A stretch of 64,000 bases of DNA from Collinsella aerofaciens (lineage in GTDB: Bacteria; Actinomycetota; Coriobacteriia; Coriobacteriales; Coriobacteriaceae). The DNA is taken from the NCBI RefSeq assembly GCF_015558785.1, contig NZ_JADMOP010000003.1, positions 123,652-187,651 on the forward strand, in the 5' to 3' direction. Shown one piece after another: positions 10,102-19,349 of this stretch. The translations under genes and the position numbers were made by a program. The notes under the pieces were generated by a model, which was given only the letters and a program-made list of their open reading frames with translations, searched no databases and was not told where the DNA came from. Positions within the stretch are counted from its first letter, which is position 1; each line of letters opens with the position of its first letter.

Positions 10102-11109
10102 CTATTCGGAAGGTGCCTCCTCGTCTCGCATGCTTTTCCAGTTGCGGATAAGTGCCTTGCGTAGTTCGTTTTGTTTTCTCTGGTACCCGGTGTCGGTACA
10201 GCGAGGCATGCCGAGTGCTTCGCGAATGTTGTTCATGGCGCGGTGAAAGGCGAGCTGGCTGCCGAGCTGAGCCGAAGTGAGCGTAACGATTCGATATCCC
10301 ATTTGGGAGAGAACGGCCTCTCGCTCCGCATCTGCTCCCTTGCGCTCGAGCTCATCGTGAAAACCGCCCTTATATTCGATACCGAGCTCCCTGCGCTTAT
10401 AGGTCACGAGCGCATCGATTTTGAGTGTTCGAGCTTTGGCGCAATGCCAGAGACGTTGAGGGATCTCGAGCGGTTTGTTGAGTTCGATACCTCGGATGCC
10501 AACGCCGCCTTCGCTTGTTGGGAGCGAGAGGGCGATTGCCGAAGCGGTCTCCATAGGCGAGGCCGAGTGATCGTAGATGTGCCTGAGCGCGAGCCGTGCA
10601 CGTGTGGCACCGGGTTTGCCGGGGTGCCGATCGAGCAGTTCGGTTATTTCATCCTTGGAGGTGGTGGCTGGTTGCTCGGTATAAGGGTCGGCGGGATTGA
10701 GCCTCATGCGATAATCGCCGCAAACTTCATAGCCATATTCGAGATATTCGATCCTATCCATCCACTCGGCAGCGAGCACGAAGGCGAAGGCTTCGTCGGT
10801 GATGAAGATTCCGGGCGTCAACTCGTTAATATGCTCGTAGGGAAGATTTTGTCCAAGAATGTGGCAAACGACGCCCTTGGTACGAATTCGCTCAAATTCG
10901 AATACAACCGCGATATCGATAGTCTTAAGCATATCGGACGGAATGCCGCAGTCGGTAAGGGCCTGTCGTATGCGCGCAACACGTTGCTGGGTGGAGATGC
11001 CTTGTGCGCCTATCTGGTAGTCGTGCCGCGCAAGAGACTGAACCAAATTCTGGGGTGCATGATGGACAAGCCATGCGGTTTTATGCGAAATGAGAACAGG
11101 GGTATCCAT
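10102..11109 (-). CDS. Coriobacterial-type protein with C-terminal PD-(D/E)XK (DUF559/Vsr-like) nuclease domain
   Basis: 335 residues. The N-terminal ~130 residues (MDTPVLISHKTAWLVHHAP ... TPGIFITDEAFAFVLAAEWM) look like a winged-helix or AbiEi-like region. A middle helical segment carries GATRARLALRHIYDHSASPM. The C-terminal ~110 residues carry LKIDALVTY then LGIEYKGGFH and YRIVTLTSAQL, which fit the D...E-x-K core of Vsr/DUF559-type endonucleases. Proteins of this shape seem to recur in Coriobacteriia as orphans, from memory only. No methylase or antitoxin partner is adjacent. Two inverted copies of a palindrome flank the gene, hinting at mobility. Nuclease activity is inferred. Confidence 0.75.
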   Translation of the reverse strand: MDTPVLISHKTAWLVHHAPQNLVQSLARHDYQIGAQGISTQQRVARIRQALTDCGIPSDMLKTIDIAVVFEFERIRTKGVVCHILGQNLPYEHINELTPGIFITDEAFAFVLAAEWMDRIEYLEYGYEVCGDYRMRLNPADPYTEQPATTSKDEITELLDRHPGKPGATRARLALRHIYDHSASPMETASAIALSLPTSEGGVGIRGIELNKPLEIPQRLWHCAKARTLKIDALVTYKRRELGIEYKGGFHDELERKGADAEREAVLSQMGYRIVTLTSAQLGSQLAFHRAMNNIREALGMPRCTDTGYQRKQNELRKALIRNWKSMRDEEAPSE

Positions 11110-11212
11110 TGAGGGCCTCTCGCTCTGAACCGGTATCCAACTCTTATGTCCGTTGAAGTGGGGAAATATACCGGATGTGAGTAAATCAACTCACTCATGC
11201 TGTGAGCTCAAT

Positions 11213-11282
11213 CCGAACATGTACGTCAGCCTCCAAAGATGTCGGAAAATGTCGTTTTTGGAGGGTGACGTACATGTTTTGG
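11213..11282. repeat. 69-bp palindromic element, copy 2 (inverted)
   Basis: Arms starting CCGAACATGTACGTCAGCCT and ending GACGTACATGTTTTGG around loop GATGTCGGAAAATGTCGTT. As a reverse complement it matches copy 1 at 10012-10080 almost base for base. It lies about 100 bases upstream of the nuclease-like gene. Confidence 0.8.
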
Positions 11283-11413
11283 ACCCCCGACATTCCAGCA
11301 ACGCCACGTCCGCATCCAGTCCCGACCGTTTACCGAGCAATAGGGTCGCCACGCCCGCCAACCATGTACTATGTACGGGCATTGTCTAAACCCGTAACTC
11401 AAAGGACCCCATC

Positions 11414-12103
11414 TTGCCCGTCGTCGCCGCTATAACCGTTACCTCACATGCCTCGGATGCCATGGTCGCTATCCCCTTTTGGCTCGAGATGTTCGCTGTT
11501 GTCGCGGCATCGATCTCGGGTGTGCTGGTTGCGCGCGAGCACAAGCTCGACCTGGTGGGCGCGGTCGCGCTCGCGGTGGTCTGCGGTCTGGGCGGCGGTC
11601 TCTTGCGCGACATGACGCTGCAGGTGGGCAACGTCTACATCCTCAACCAGCCGATGGCGCTGCCGCTTTCCATTGCCACGGCAGCCATCATCTATATTTT
11701 CCCGGCAATCGTCGACAAACCCGAAAAACTCATTCCCCTGCTCGACATCATCTCGGTCGGTATCTACGCCGCCACTGGAGCAGACAAGGCGCTGGTCTAC
11801 GGCTTTGCGCCGGCGGTGTGCATCATGATGGGCTTTTTTACCGCGGTGGGCGGCGGCATGCTGCGCGACGGTTTTATGGGTGTGGTGCCGGGTATTTTCC
11901 AGCGCACCAACTTCTATGCCATCGCGGCTATCGCCGGATCGGCAAGCTATGTTTGCCTTGTCATGAGCGGCTTGGTCAGCAATGTCGTCGCACTGGTCGT
12001 TTGCGTCGTGGTGACCATGGGGCTGCGCTGGCTATCGCTACGCTTTGATATCAAAAGCCCCACCGAGGACGACATCGCACGCTTTTTGCACCGCAAAAAG
12101 TAG
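11414..12103 (+). CDS. TRIC/UPF0126 family membrane protein (YicG-like)
   Basis: 229 residues, seven predicted membrane segments in two similar halves. The duplicated glycine-rich signature occurs twice: GGGLLRD near residue 66 and GGGMLRD near 157. This is characteristic of UPF0126/TRIC prokaryotic cation channels; glycine uptake has also been proposed for some relatives. Start is TTG with AAAGGA eight bases upstream; an internal ATG 16 codons later is possible. Stand-alone gene. Confidence 0.88.
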   Translation: MPVVAAITVTSHASDAMVAIPFWLEMFAVVAASISGVLVAREHKLDLVGAVALAVVCGLGGGLLRDMTLQVGNVYILNQPMALPLSIATAAIIYIFPAIVDKPEKLIPLLDIISVGIYAATGADKALVYGFAPAVCIMMGFFTAVGGGMLRDGFMGVVPGIFQRTNFYAIAAIAGSASYVCLVMSGLVSNVVALVVCVVVTMGLRWLSLRFDIKSPTEDDIARFLHRKK

Positions 12104-12210
12104 GTGGCGCGGCACGACCCTTCGAAATGCAACCGAGAGGCTCTTTTAGAGCGCCCGCGCGTTGGGTACCCTGTTAGGTATATGCCAAACACCTAACAAA
12201 AGGATCAACC

Positions 12211-13356
12211 ATGGCTTTCAATCAAACCGCGGCGGCGCCGTCACACAAGATGCGTCGCTGCCTGCTTATGGCATTCGCGCTCATCGCGCTCGCGCTCACC
12301 GCTCTTCCCACGGCGTCATTTGCCGGCACGGACACGGCAGGCAACGTACTTGCAACCGACAACGACTCTAATCCGTCCGGCGTCGAGGGTGACCTGTACT
12401 GGGCCGGTCAGGCCCTCAACTTGGACGACGCTTCCATCGACCGCGACATAATTGCGGCAGGCGAGAGCCTCTCCATCCGCGACTGCACGGTGGGCGGCGC
12501 CGTCCGTCTGGCGGCACGCACCATCGACATTGCCAAGACCACAGTTGATGGCAGCGTGACCGTTGCTGGCCAGCATGTCGTTCTCAATTCCGACAGCACC
12601 GCTAACTGTTTCTACGCGATAGGCGAGACGGTTGCCTTGCGAGGCTCCACCAAGTCGGCAGCGCTCGCGGGCGATACGGTAACCATCGACGGCACCGTCG
12701 ATGGCGATGTCGAGGTTTGGGCCGACAAGCTCATCCTGGGCAAGAACGCCCACATCACCGGCACCGTGAACGCGCACGTCTCAGAGGACCCCGAGCGCGC
12801 CGCGGGAGCCGAGGTCGGCGCACTCAAGATCGACCGCACCGAGAACGAGGATACTTCCACCGTTAACGATGTCATCGGCGGTATCGTCGCCGCGGCACTC
12901 TCGACCTGCTTTGTCGCCCTGCTGCTCGAGCTCGTCTTTCCGCGTGCGACTGCCAGCGCCGCCGGTATGCTCCACCAGCGCCCCATGCCCCTGTGGGTGA
13001 GCGGTCTTCTGGGCACGATTGCTATCGTCCCCGCCGTCCTACTGCTAATTATCTCTATCGCTGGCCTGTCGCTTGCCGGAGCCCTCATGTGCGGTGTTAT
13101 CGGCATCGCATTGGTGTCGAGTGCCTTTTCGGGGTGCGCGCTCGCCCGCATGGTCGGACACAACCAGAACCGCTACGCCATGGCAGCCGTGGGCGGCATA
13201 ATCGCAGGCGCCCTCACGGGGCTTCCCCTCGTAGGTGACTTCATCAGCGGCGTGGCCTTTGTCTTTATGCTCGGCTACGTTATCCAGATCATCTGGCGAA
13301 ACGCCCGCCTCAAGCCGCAGCAGCCGGCTAACACGCCAGGACTCCCCACCGCTTAG
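12211..13356 (+). CDS. Secreted/membrane protein with bactofilin-like beta-helix ectodomain
   Basis: 381 residues. Signal peptide at about 10-35 (LLMAFALIALALTALPTASFA). Residues ~50-185 are short repeats such as DRDIIAAGESLSIRD, GSVTVAGQHVVL and GTVDGDVEVWADKLILG, typical of bactofilin/polymer-forming beta-helices. Residues ~215-365 contain four or five hydrophobic helices. Bactofilins are normally cytoplasmic; here the signal peptide places the beta-helix outside, anchored by a C-terminal membrane domain. Function unknown, possibly envelope scaffolding. AAGGA precedes the ATG; strong hairpins follow. Confidence 0.82.
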   Translation: MAFNQTAAAPSHKMRRCLLMAFALIALALTALPTASFAGTDTAGNVLATDNDSNPSGVEGDLYWAGQALNLDDASIDRDIIAAGESLSIRDCTVGGAVRLAARTIDIAKTTVDGSVTVAGQHVVLNSDSTANCFYAIGETVALRGSTKSAALAGDTVTIDGTVDGDVEVWADKLILGKNAHITGTVNAHVSEDPERAAGAEVGALKIDRTENEDTSTVNDVIGGIVAAALSTCFVALLLELVFPRATASAAGMLHQRPMPLWVSGLLGTIAIVPAVLLLIISIAGLSLAGALMCGVIGIALVSSAFSGCALARMVGHNQNRYAMAAVGGIIAGALTGLPLVGDFISGVAFVFMLGYVIQIIWRNARLKPQQPANTPGLPTA

Positions 13357-13365
13357 CCACCAACC

Positions 13366-13395
13366 ACCACAAAGGGGACAGGTACCTTTGTGGTG
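13366..13395. repeat. Short perfect hairpin ACCACAAAGG...CCTTTGTGGT
   Basis: Inverted repeat of 10 bases around GGACAGGTA directly after the bactofilin-like gene. It has no U-tract and is followed by a separate terminator. Purpose unclear. Confidence 0.55.
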
Positions 13396-13405
13396 ATACA
13401 CAAAC

Positions 13406-13450
13406 AAAGCGGGGCACCCGATCGCATTCGACCGGGTGCCCCGCTTTTCT
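13406..13450 (+). terminator. Terminator after the bactofilin-like gene
   Basis: AAGCGGGGCACCCG / CGGGTGCCCCGCTT with TTCTT. The symmetric stem may also stop transcription from the pilin operon arriving on the minus strand. Confidence 0.85.
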
Positions 13451-13553
13451 TGGAGGGTTCTCTAGTAACTTTTTCAAAACCAATGATCATCAGGTCGATA
13501 GACCTGCGCGTCACTCGCTACGGAGGCAGTACACCATTGAGCAAGGGGGGCAA

Positions 13554-15197
13554 CTATTTTTCACGGCGACCTCCTCCCCGCTTGATGACGAGCGCGACAA
13601 CAATAGCTGCCACTCCGATGGCAGCCAAAACCGCCACCAGCACCAACGTTCTATCTCCCGTCGAGGGCATAAAGCCTCGACTTGCTTCTTTACTTGGGGC
13701 GTTGAGCAACGACAGCACGATCGAACCCGTCCCGGCATCGGCAGCATCAACCCGCAGGGGGCTTTCGGCCGATACGGTCACCTTGGGTTTAGCCGCCGCC
13801 ACCTGCTTAACGTCCAGTCCCTCGGCCGTAACCGTCACCGTTCGTTTGCCCTCGAACGTCGCATATCCCTTGGGAGGCGCGACCTCCTCGGCGGTATAGA
13901 CGCCCGCGTCTATACCACTCAATTCCACATGGCCATCCTCGCCCGTAGTGACGCACGCGTCGGCATTTGTCGACCACGTGCCGTCGGCCGTCAGGATGCG
14001 TCCGCGGTCATCGACGATGCGCAATTTGGCGCCCGCGAGCGGCTTGTCGCCCACGCTTGAGCGTTTGATGATGCTGAGCCCCCAGGTGTAGGCGGTCGCG
14101 TCATCGCTGGGCGTGCGGGTGAAGCCAGCGTCGCCGGACTGGTCGGCGAGGGGAGAGCGCGGGTAGCGCAGGTAGACCTCGTTGGGGTTGCCCTTGGTAG
14201 CGCCCCGATTGCAGTTGGCCCCCAACGGCGCATTGTAGACAGCAACCACGCGGGCGCCGGCGGCGAAGGCGTCGGCGCCGCCGAGCGCGGCGACCAGGTC
14301 GCCGGTGCGCACGGTGAAGGTGCTCCCCTCGACAGAGACCTTGCACTGTGAAGTTATGTCTGTCCACCCTTTAGCCGGCGTCGAGCTGACGTTGCCGTCC
14401 TCACATGCGACCGCATCGAAACCGCCCTCGGCGCCCGCCGCCACGTACACATGCATGCTCGCGGCGACCTTGGAGGGGTCGAGTCCCGCGCTCATGGTGT
14501 CGACGAACTGCACCGCATAGGTGTCGTAGGCGGTGAGGCCCGCCGGGACCGTAGCAGAGAGGCGCCAGTACAGGCCGTCGGCGACCGTGGCGTCGGCGGC
14601 CTTCTGCCAGGCGGCGGTGCTGTCCTCCAGCACGTGCTTGGCGACCTTGGGGGTCGCCGCCTTGGGCTTGACGGTGACGGCGCTGCCGCCGACCAGGGCC
14701 ATGATCGGCGCGGTGCCGGCCTCGTTCTGGGCGATGGCGTCGTCGTCGGCGACGATGAACCAGTAGCCGCAGGGCAGCTCGGCCGCCGTGCCGGCGTTAA
14801 GGACCACAGACACGGCACCGGTGTTGCATATCGCTCTGGCGAGTTTTGTCGCCAGCGCGGTCGTCATGTGTCCGTCGGCATTCATCCATTCGGCAGCCAC
14901 TTGTGCCGTCGAGACCGTGCTGTCGAGCCCCGCATCATGAAGCACGGGGAGAACGGCCTGGCGAACGCCATCATTCGCCCACGTTACGTCAGTTGCAATT
15001 TTTTGGTCAGTATCGGCGTCGTCGACAACGGTCGCCGAAAAGAGCTGGTACGCGTCATACCGCGTCGCAACCGTACCGTCCACCGTAATGGCTCCGGTGT
15101 CGGCAGCACGGGCCGTCCCAGGGGCAATCGCGAAAGAGAAGATGGCAGCCATGGCCATCGCCATGACGGCCAACATGTGACGGAGCGGCTTACTCAT
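13554..15197 (-). CDS. Pilin-like surface protein with sorting signal MPSTG
   Basis: 547 residues from the ATG giving MSKPLRHMLAVMAMAMA. Signal peptide ends near APGTARA. A pilin-motif-like lysine stretch AVTVKPKAATPKVAKHVLED is followed by two Ig-like isopeptide domains. An E-box (YTAEEVAPPKGY) lies in the last SpaA-type domain. The C-terminal signal is FMPSTGD, a hydrophobic helix and RGGGRREK. This fits a sortase-polymerised backbone pilin. Its start overlaps the stop of the upstream adhesin by eight bases (ATGAGTAA), suggesting coupled translation. The first sorting residue is Met rather than Leu. No sortase is encoded in the window. Confidence 0.85.
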   Translation of the reverse strand: MSKPLRHMLAVMAMAMAAIFSFAIAPGTARAADTGAITVDGTVATRYDAYQLFSATVVDDADTDQKIATDVTWANDGVRQAVLPVLHDAGLDSTVSTAQVAAEWMNADGHMTTALATKLARAICNTGAVSVVLNAGTAAELPCGYWFIVADDDAIAQNEAGTAPIMALVGGSAVTVKPKAATPKVAKHVLEDSTAAWQKAADATVADGLYWRLSATVPAGLTAYDTYAVQFVDTMSAGLDPSKVAASMHVYVAAGAEGGFDAVACEDGNVSSTPAKGWTDITSQCKVSVEGSTFTVRTGDLVAALGGADAFAAGARVVAVYNAPLGANCNRGATKGNPNEVYLRYPRSPLADQSGDAGFTRTPSDDATAYTWGLSIIKRSSVGDKPLAGAKLRIVDDRGRILTADGTWSTNADACVTTGEDGHVELSGIDAGVYTAEEVAPPKGYATFEGKRTVTVTAEGLDVKQVAAAKPKVTVSAESPLRVDAADAGTGSIVLSLLNAPSKEASRGFMPSTGDRTLVLVAVLAAIGVAAIVVALVIKRGGGRREK

Positions 15198-18100
15198 GGC
15201 GATTGCCTCGATCCAAATCTCGGTGGCGGCGAGCATGCATCCACGTCGCGGCAAAGCACAGCATCGAAGCGCCGGCAAGATATGTCATAGTCAAGCCGGC
15301 TCCGCCCGCCTCAGGAAGCGTGGTCGAGTACTTGTTGGTAAAGGTCGGCGGAGTCTTGGAGTCACTGTCATAGGTGACTTCGGTTTCGAGTTTGTTCGTG
15401 CCATTAGTTACCTTAACCGTGACGTCGCGCGGGGTCGCGTCATAGGTGATGTGGTCCTTGACATTGTTCTCGGCGCCTTCGGGGACGACCTCGGAGATGG
15501 TGTAGGTATAGGTTCCTGCTTTGTTGTACTCTACGCTGAAGGAGACATTGCCCTCGGCGTCATTGGTCTTCGTCTGGAGTACTTTGCCCTCGGCGTCCTT
15601 GAGCTCGAACGAGAACTGTCCTTTCTTGAAGGTTCCGCCTTCAAGCACCTTCCTTGCCCTTATCGTCGCTTTACCTTCAAGGGGCGAATCGTACACCCAA
15701 ATCTCTGCATCTGACGTTATCTCTGTATTGGCACCAAGCAAAGATTTCGCCGCATTCATGGCTTGTTCGTATTGCTCGTCGTCCGCGCCGCCCTTGAGCA
15801 GAATCCATGTTGGTTGGGCGGCGCGATATCCAGCAGGAGCCGCCGTCTCCTCAAGGCAGTAAAGCTTGCAGGAAGCCATGGCGTTCGAACTTGTTCCGAA
15901 AGTCACACTCCCGTCAGAGCCAGTCGTTTCGGTGGAAAATAACGTCTTTGCGCCATCAACACCGGCACCGCCCCGCGCCTCGTCCGTGTCAATCTCATAG
16001 AGCTTGAACGTAGCCCCAGCCAACGGCGCGGTAACGTCCTTTTCATCCACTTTGTGGACCACAATGCCGTACCCCGTTCCGCCTCCGGATGCGCCGGCAT
16101 CTATATCATATTCACGCTCGTGTTTTTTATAACCGTCCGCAACACCTTCGAGCCGAGCCTCATTGGAAAGGGAAACCTTACCAGACTCACCGGACAGAAC
16201 GTCATATTCGATTTTCAGGTACTTCTTGTCGGGAAGCTTCAACGTCAATCGCTGTTGCTTTCCGGCGCCCTCATCAACCAAATCGAGAGCTGTCTTGTAT
16301 TGTTCTTTCGCCAACTCGCGCCAAGTGCCATTGTCACACTCAGACACGCTAAGCGACGAAGGCACAAACGTGCATTTGGAGTCCATCACATCGAACAGAT
16401 CAAGATAGTCGGTTCCACTTTTTAGGTCCAATGCCGATTCGTTAACAAAAATGGTGTAGTGAATTCGCTTGCTATTACTTACCGACGCACCGGTCTTTGA
16501 CAATACATTGTTCTTGATCTGTACGGTATCAGAGCCCGCCTTAAAGTCTTTACCATCCGAGCTTGCGCTTGCCGAGTTCGTGAGCTCGCCGAGATTCTTT
16601 GACGTATCGACTACCGACCTTTTAACAGCAGTCGAATACGTCAGCTTTGCATACCCTGTATTATTGCCCAGCCTTTCCGTTGGAATTGAAAACGTAACCA
16701 TCTGGCGATCGACGACAGGCGTCAGCAAGGCATCCGGAACCTCGGTTTTTTCTCTCTCATGTTCCCATTCGCGGCCGGGCACCGCCGTCTCGTAGGGATT
16801 TGAATACAAAGAATATTTTGCCGAACCGGGGATATAGCTCATTCCATCAGGAAGCTCATCTTTAACAACGACATCTTTACCATTAAGCTTGCCCGCACCA
16901 TAACAGTCACCGGCCGACGTCTTAACTCGATTGGCATAGACCGTCCAGTCGACAATCCACGCACCTTTGTCGTTCGAGCCATCAACTGGTTTCCAATCAA
17001 ACGCCTCATCCCACCGCGCCTGCGAACCATCTTCATTTATTTTTACGTTCTTCTCTACCGAAGGCTTCGTTTCGCTTTCAACATAGTAAAAAACGTAATC
17101 AGAATAGCCGCTAAACCCATCAACAGAGGCAAAGTTAGAGTACCAACCAGGAAGTGCGTCGGTCACCGTTTTATACGTAATAACGACTTCGGGGGACTTA
17201 TCAAGCTCTTCTTTGACTTTTTTCGTAATAGTTATTCGTATATCGCAGTTATGTTGGTTGCTTTTCCGCGAAAGATCTGCGCCGCGCTCAAAATTCCAGT
17301 CGACACCTTCGACCAGTTCGGTATTCCCAATAGTAATTACATGTGAAGGACCATCGGAGGTATCCGGCCCCATGGTCTGCTTCCAAGCCGCCAGCATGGA
17401 ATCTCTGATAAGAACGAATTCTGGGTTTTTCGCATTTACGTAATCACGGAGCTCTACGCGTAATTGCCAAGTTGCTTTTCCGGTCCGCTCCGCCTCATCT
17501 TTATTAAGCAGTGTTTTGCTTATGGTCTTGCCCGTCCAAGGGCGAGTATAGTATTCGGTACTTTCTCCAAAGGGCTGATCTGAATCTTCTTTTTTCACAC
17601 TTGCCGTGTTGCTAACTTTTTCGTAGGAATTCTCATCTCTCAACTTAGTTTGATAGGTGATGCAATAGGTCGCAAACCGGTCACCCTCTTTTGGATTAAA
17701 CGTATAGCTGAATGAATTCCCTGACTCATTCAGTGTTCCTCCATCAATCTTTTGATTTTCATCGGCAGCCTCTCCCTTGTAGACCGCGTAGCTGCCAATA
17801 TAATCCTGCTTGTCATCGAGCTTGTCAGTAAAGGTGTAGCCAAACATATCGGCCTTGAGAGACCCCTTGTTGAGCACAACCTTCCAAGTAATGGCCGACG
17901 GCGCTCCGGAGCCGGCCTCTTTTTTAATCATGTCATACTGAAATGAATCAGAGGTGCCTTCAATCCAAGGAGATTGTTGAGGATTTACCGTTCCCCAGGT
18001 TGCCTGCACACCGTTCTTGCCTTGCATGGGCGTGCCGTTAGAGAGTGGCAGGTCCACACCAACTGTCGTTTCGTACGTAACGGTATGGTCGCCCTGAGAA

Positions 18101-18924
18101 AGGCTACCCAGCGACAACGTTGCCGTTCCCGTTTGCCCCTCAATACTCACGGAAGAACCAATCGGATTTCCATCAAGCTTGAAGCTGTTCTGGTCAAATT
18201 CCAGATAGTCGCCGAGTTTATCAACCAGCTTTACATCCGTTGCATACGACTTAACACTCAGATTGATAGTCCAAGTTATCTTGGCAATTCCAGTAGTGCC
18301 ATCTTGAGAAAAGACACCCGATTTACTTCCCTCGACCGCGCCGTCTTGAATCTCGATAGGCACAGCTTCGCCAACGCCCGGAAATCTCAGTTCGACTTTT
18401 GACCCATCATCCAGATTTTTGTCTTTGAGCTCAAATTCGAATTTAACCTTTACGTAGAGTAAAGATGGATTGGCGTTGAGATAGCTGGGGTCGTAGTTAA
18501 AAATGACCTTGTTCTTTTCGATGCGCCAAGTTCCCATCTTTTGCGCATTCTCGGTATCATCAGTCATCAAGTCGCCGCCCGCGTTGTCCTTCACGACAAT
18601 CGACTCAGGAAAGGTATAAATCGCCTCAGGCCTCTCAGACGTAAGTCCAGAATTTTCTTTAAAGTAGGCCGCCATAAAACCGTAAATTGTATCGGCTGTC
18701 GTAATCGAGGGTGAGCCCTCTTTACCGAGAGGCTGCTGACGATCCTTATCGGCATACAGCCCGACCGTAACGTCCGCCGTATTCTCATCAATCTCAATCG
18801 GCGTCGGCGTCGTCACATCCTCGGCGCGCACGGGGGCTGCGCCGTGAAATACTGCGGCGGTGAGGCTAATCAAAATGAAAATCAGAGCCGCCATACCCAG
18901 CGACCGTGAGCGGTGTACGTCCAT
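15190..18924 (-). CDS. Large LPxTG-type adhesin/pilus-tip protein
   Basis: 1244 residues. Signal peptide 1-34 (LIFILISLTAAVFHGAAPVRA). Several Ig-like adhesin domains of the collagen-binding/isopeptide type fill residues ~150-1000. A SpaA/Cna-B domain follows with E-box LYCLEETAAPAGY, then a Spy0128-like domain (YTYTISEVVPEG ... TFTNKY). The wall signal LPEAG, a hydrophobic helix and a basic tail ending RRHRDLDRGNRHE complete it. First gene of the operon with the pilin, so probably the tip or adhesive subunit. AGGGG precedes the ATG. Much of the reading frame is visibly more AT-rich than neighbouring genes, suggesting acquisition or diversification. Confidence 0.87.
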   Translation of the reverse strand: MDVHRSRSLGMAALIFILISLTAAVFHGAAPVRAEDVTTPTPIEIDENTADVTVGLYADKDRQQPLGKEGSPSITTADTIYGFMAAYFKENSGLTSERPEAIYTFPESIVVKDNAGGDLMTDDTENAQKMGTWRIEKNKVIFNYDPSYLNANPSLLYVKVKFEFELKDKNLDDGSKVELRFPGVGEAVPIEIQDGAVEGSKSGVFSQDGTTGIAKITWTINLSVKSYATDVKLVDKLGDYLEFDQNSFKLDGNPIGSSVSIEGQTGTATLSLGSLSQGDHTVTYETTVGVDLPLSNGTPMQGKNGVQATWGTVNPQQSPWIEGTSDSFQYDMIKKEAGSGAPSAITWKVVLNKGSLKADMFGYTFTDKLDDKQDYIGSYAVYKGEAADENQKIDGGTLNESGNSFSYTFNPKEGDRFATYCITYQTKLRDENSYEKVSNTASVKKEDSDQPFGESTEYYTRPWTGKTISKTLLNKDEAERTGKATWQLRVELRDYVNAKNPEFVLIRDSMLAAWKQTMGPDTSDGPSHVITIGNTELVEGVDWNFERGADLSRKSNQHNCDIRITITKKVKEELDKSPEVVITYKTVTDALPGWYSNFASVDGFSGYSDYVFYYVESETKPSVEKNVKINEDGSQARWDEAFDWKPVDGSNDKGAWIVDWTVYANRVKTSAGDCYGAGKLNGKDVVVKDELPDGMSYIPGSAKYSLYSNPYETAVPGREWEHEREKTEVPDALLTPVVDRQMVTFSIPTERLGNNTGYAKLTYSTAVKRSVVDTSKNLGELTNSASASSDGKDFKAGSDTVQIKNNVLSKTGASVSNSKRIHYTIFVNESALDLKSGTDYLDLFDVMDSKCTFVPSSLSVSECDNGTWRELAKEQYKTALDLVDEGAGKQQRLTLKLPDKKYLKIEYDVLSGESGKVSLSNEARLEGVADGYKKHEREYDIDAGASGGGTGYGIVVHKVDEKDVTAPLAGATFKLYEIDTDEARGGAGVDGAKTLFSTETTGSDGSVTFGTSSNAMASCKLYCLEETAAPAGYRAAQPTWILLKGGADDEQYEQAMNAAKSLLGANTEITSDAEIWVYDSPLEGKATIRARKVLEGGTFKKGQFSFELKDAEGKVLQTKTNDAEGNVSFSVEYNKAGTYTYTISEVVPEGAENNVKDHITYDATPRDVTVKVTNGTNKLETEVTYDSDSKTPPTFTNKYSTTLPEAGGAGLTMTYLAGASMLCFAATWMHARRHRDLDRGNRHE

Positions 18925-19085
18925 AGTTGTCCCCTAATTCCTACAACACAGTGTGGAATACGGCGAATCGTCGGATCGAGCACAAGCCCCAACATCAACG
19001 AGAACCTACCTAGCGCATTGCAAGAACCCATTGGGGAGCACCTTCTAAGACGGTTCGTCTATGCCACAATGCATAAAATAATATA

Positions 19086-19115
19086 TAGATACCAATCATG
19101 TAAACCGCAGGTCAA
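19086..19115 (-). promoter_or_regulatory. Candidate promoter of the adhesin/pilin operon
   Basis: On the minus strand TTGACC and TATCTA are separated by 18 bases, inside a markedly AT-rich stretch (19060-19210). This leaves a leader of about 160 bases before the adhesin ATG. Apart from this and the typA terminator I see nothing in 18925-19349. Confidence 0.45.
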
Positions 19116-19288
19116 TAGGTCTTTTAATTTAATACCAGTTGATATTTATCTGTTAACAGTTTTGCATCATACCGGCTATATTCAGTGGAATTATGTATAT
19201 GTTTAAACAACTTTACTTTGACTGGGAAGCCAATCGGAGGGATAGTCGCCCCAGCTGTGGTGCAAACTAACCCGTCCCCCTTGCACCA

Positions 19289-19325
19289 AAAAGGGCGCCG
19301 ACCATCGCGGTCGACGCCCTTTCTT
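19289..19325 (-). terminator. Terminator after typA
   Basis: Minus-strand stem AAGGGCGTCGACC / GGTCGGCGCCCTT (one mismatch) followed by TTTTGG. Confidence 0.85.
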
Positions 19326-19349
19326 GTTAGTCGCTATAAAGCCCAGCGC

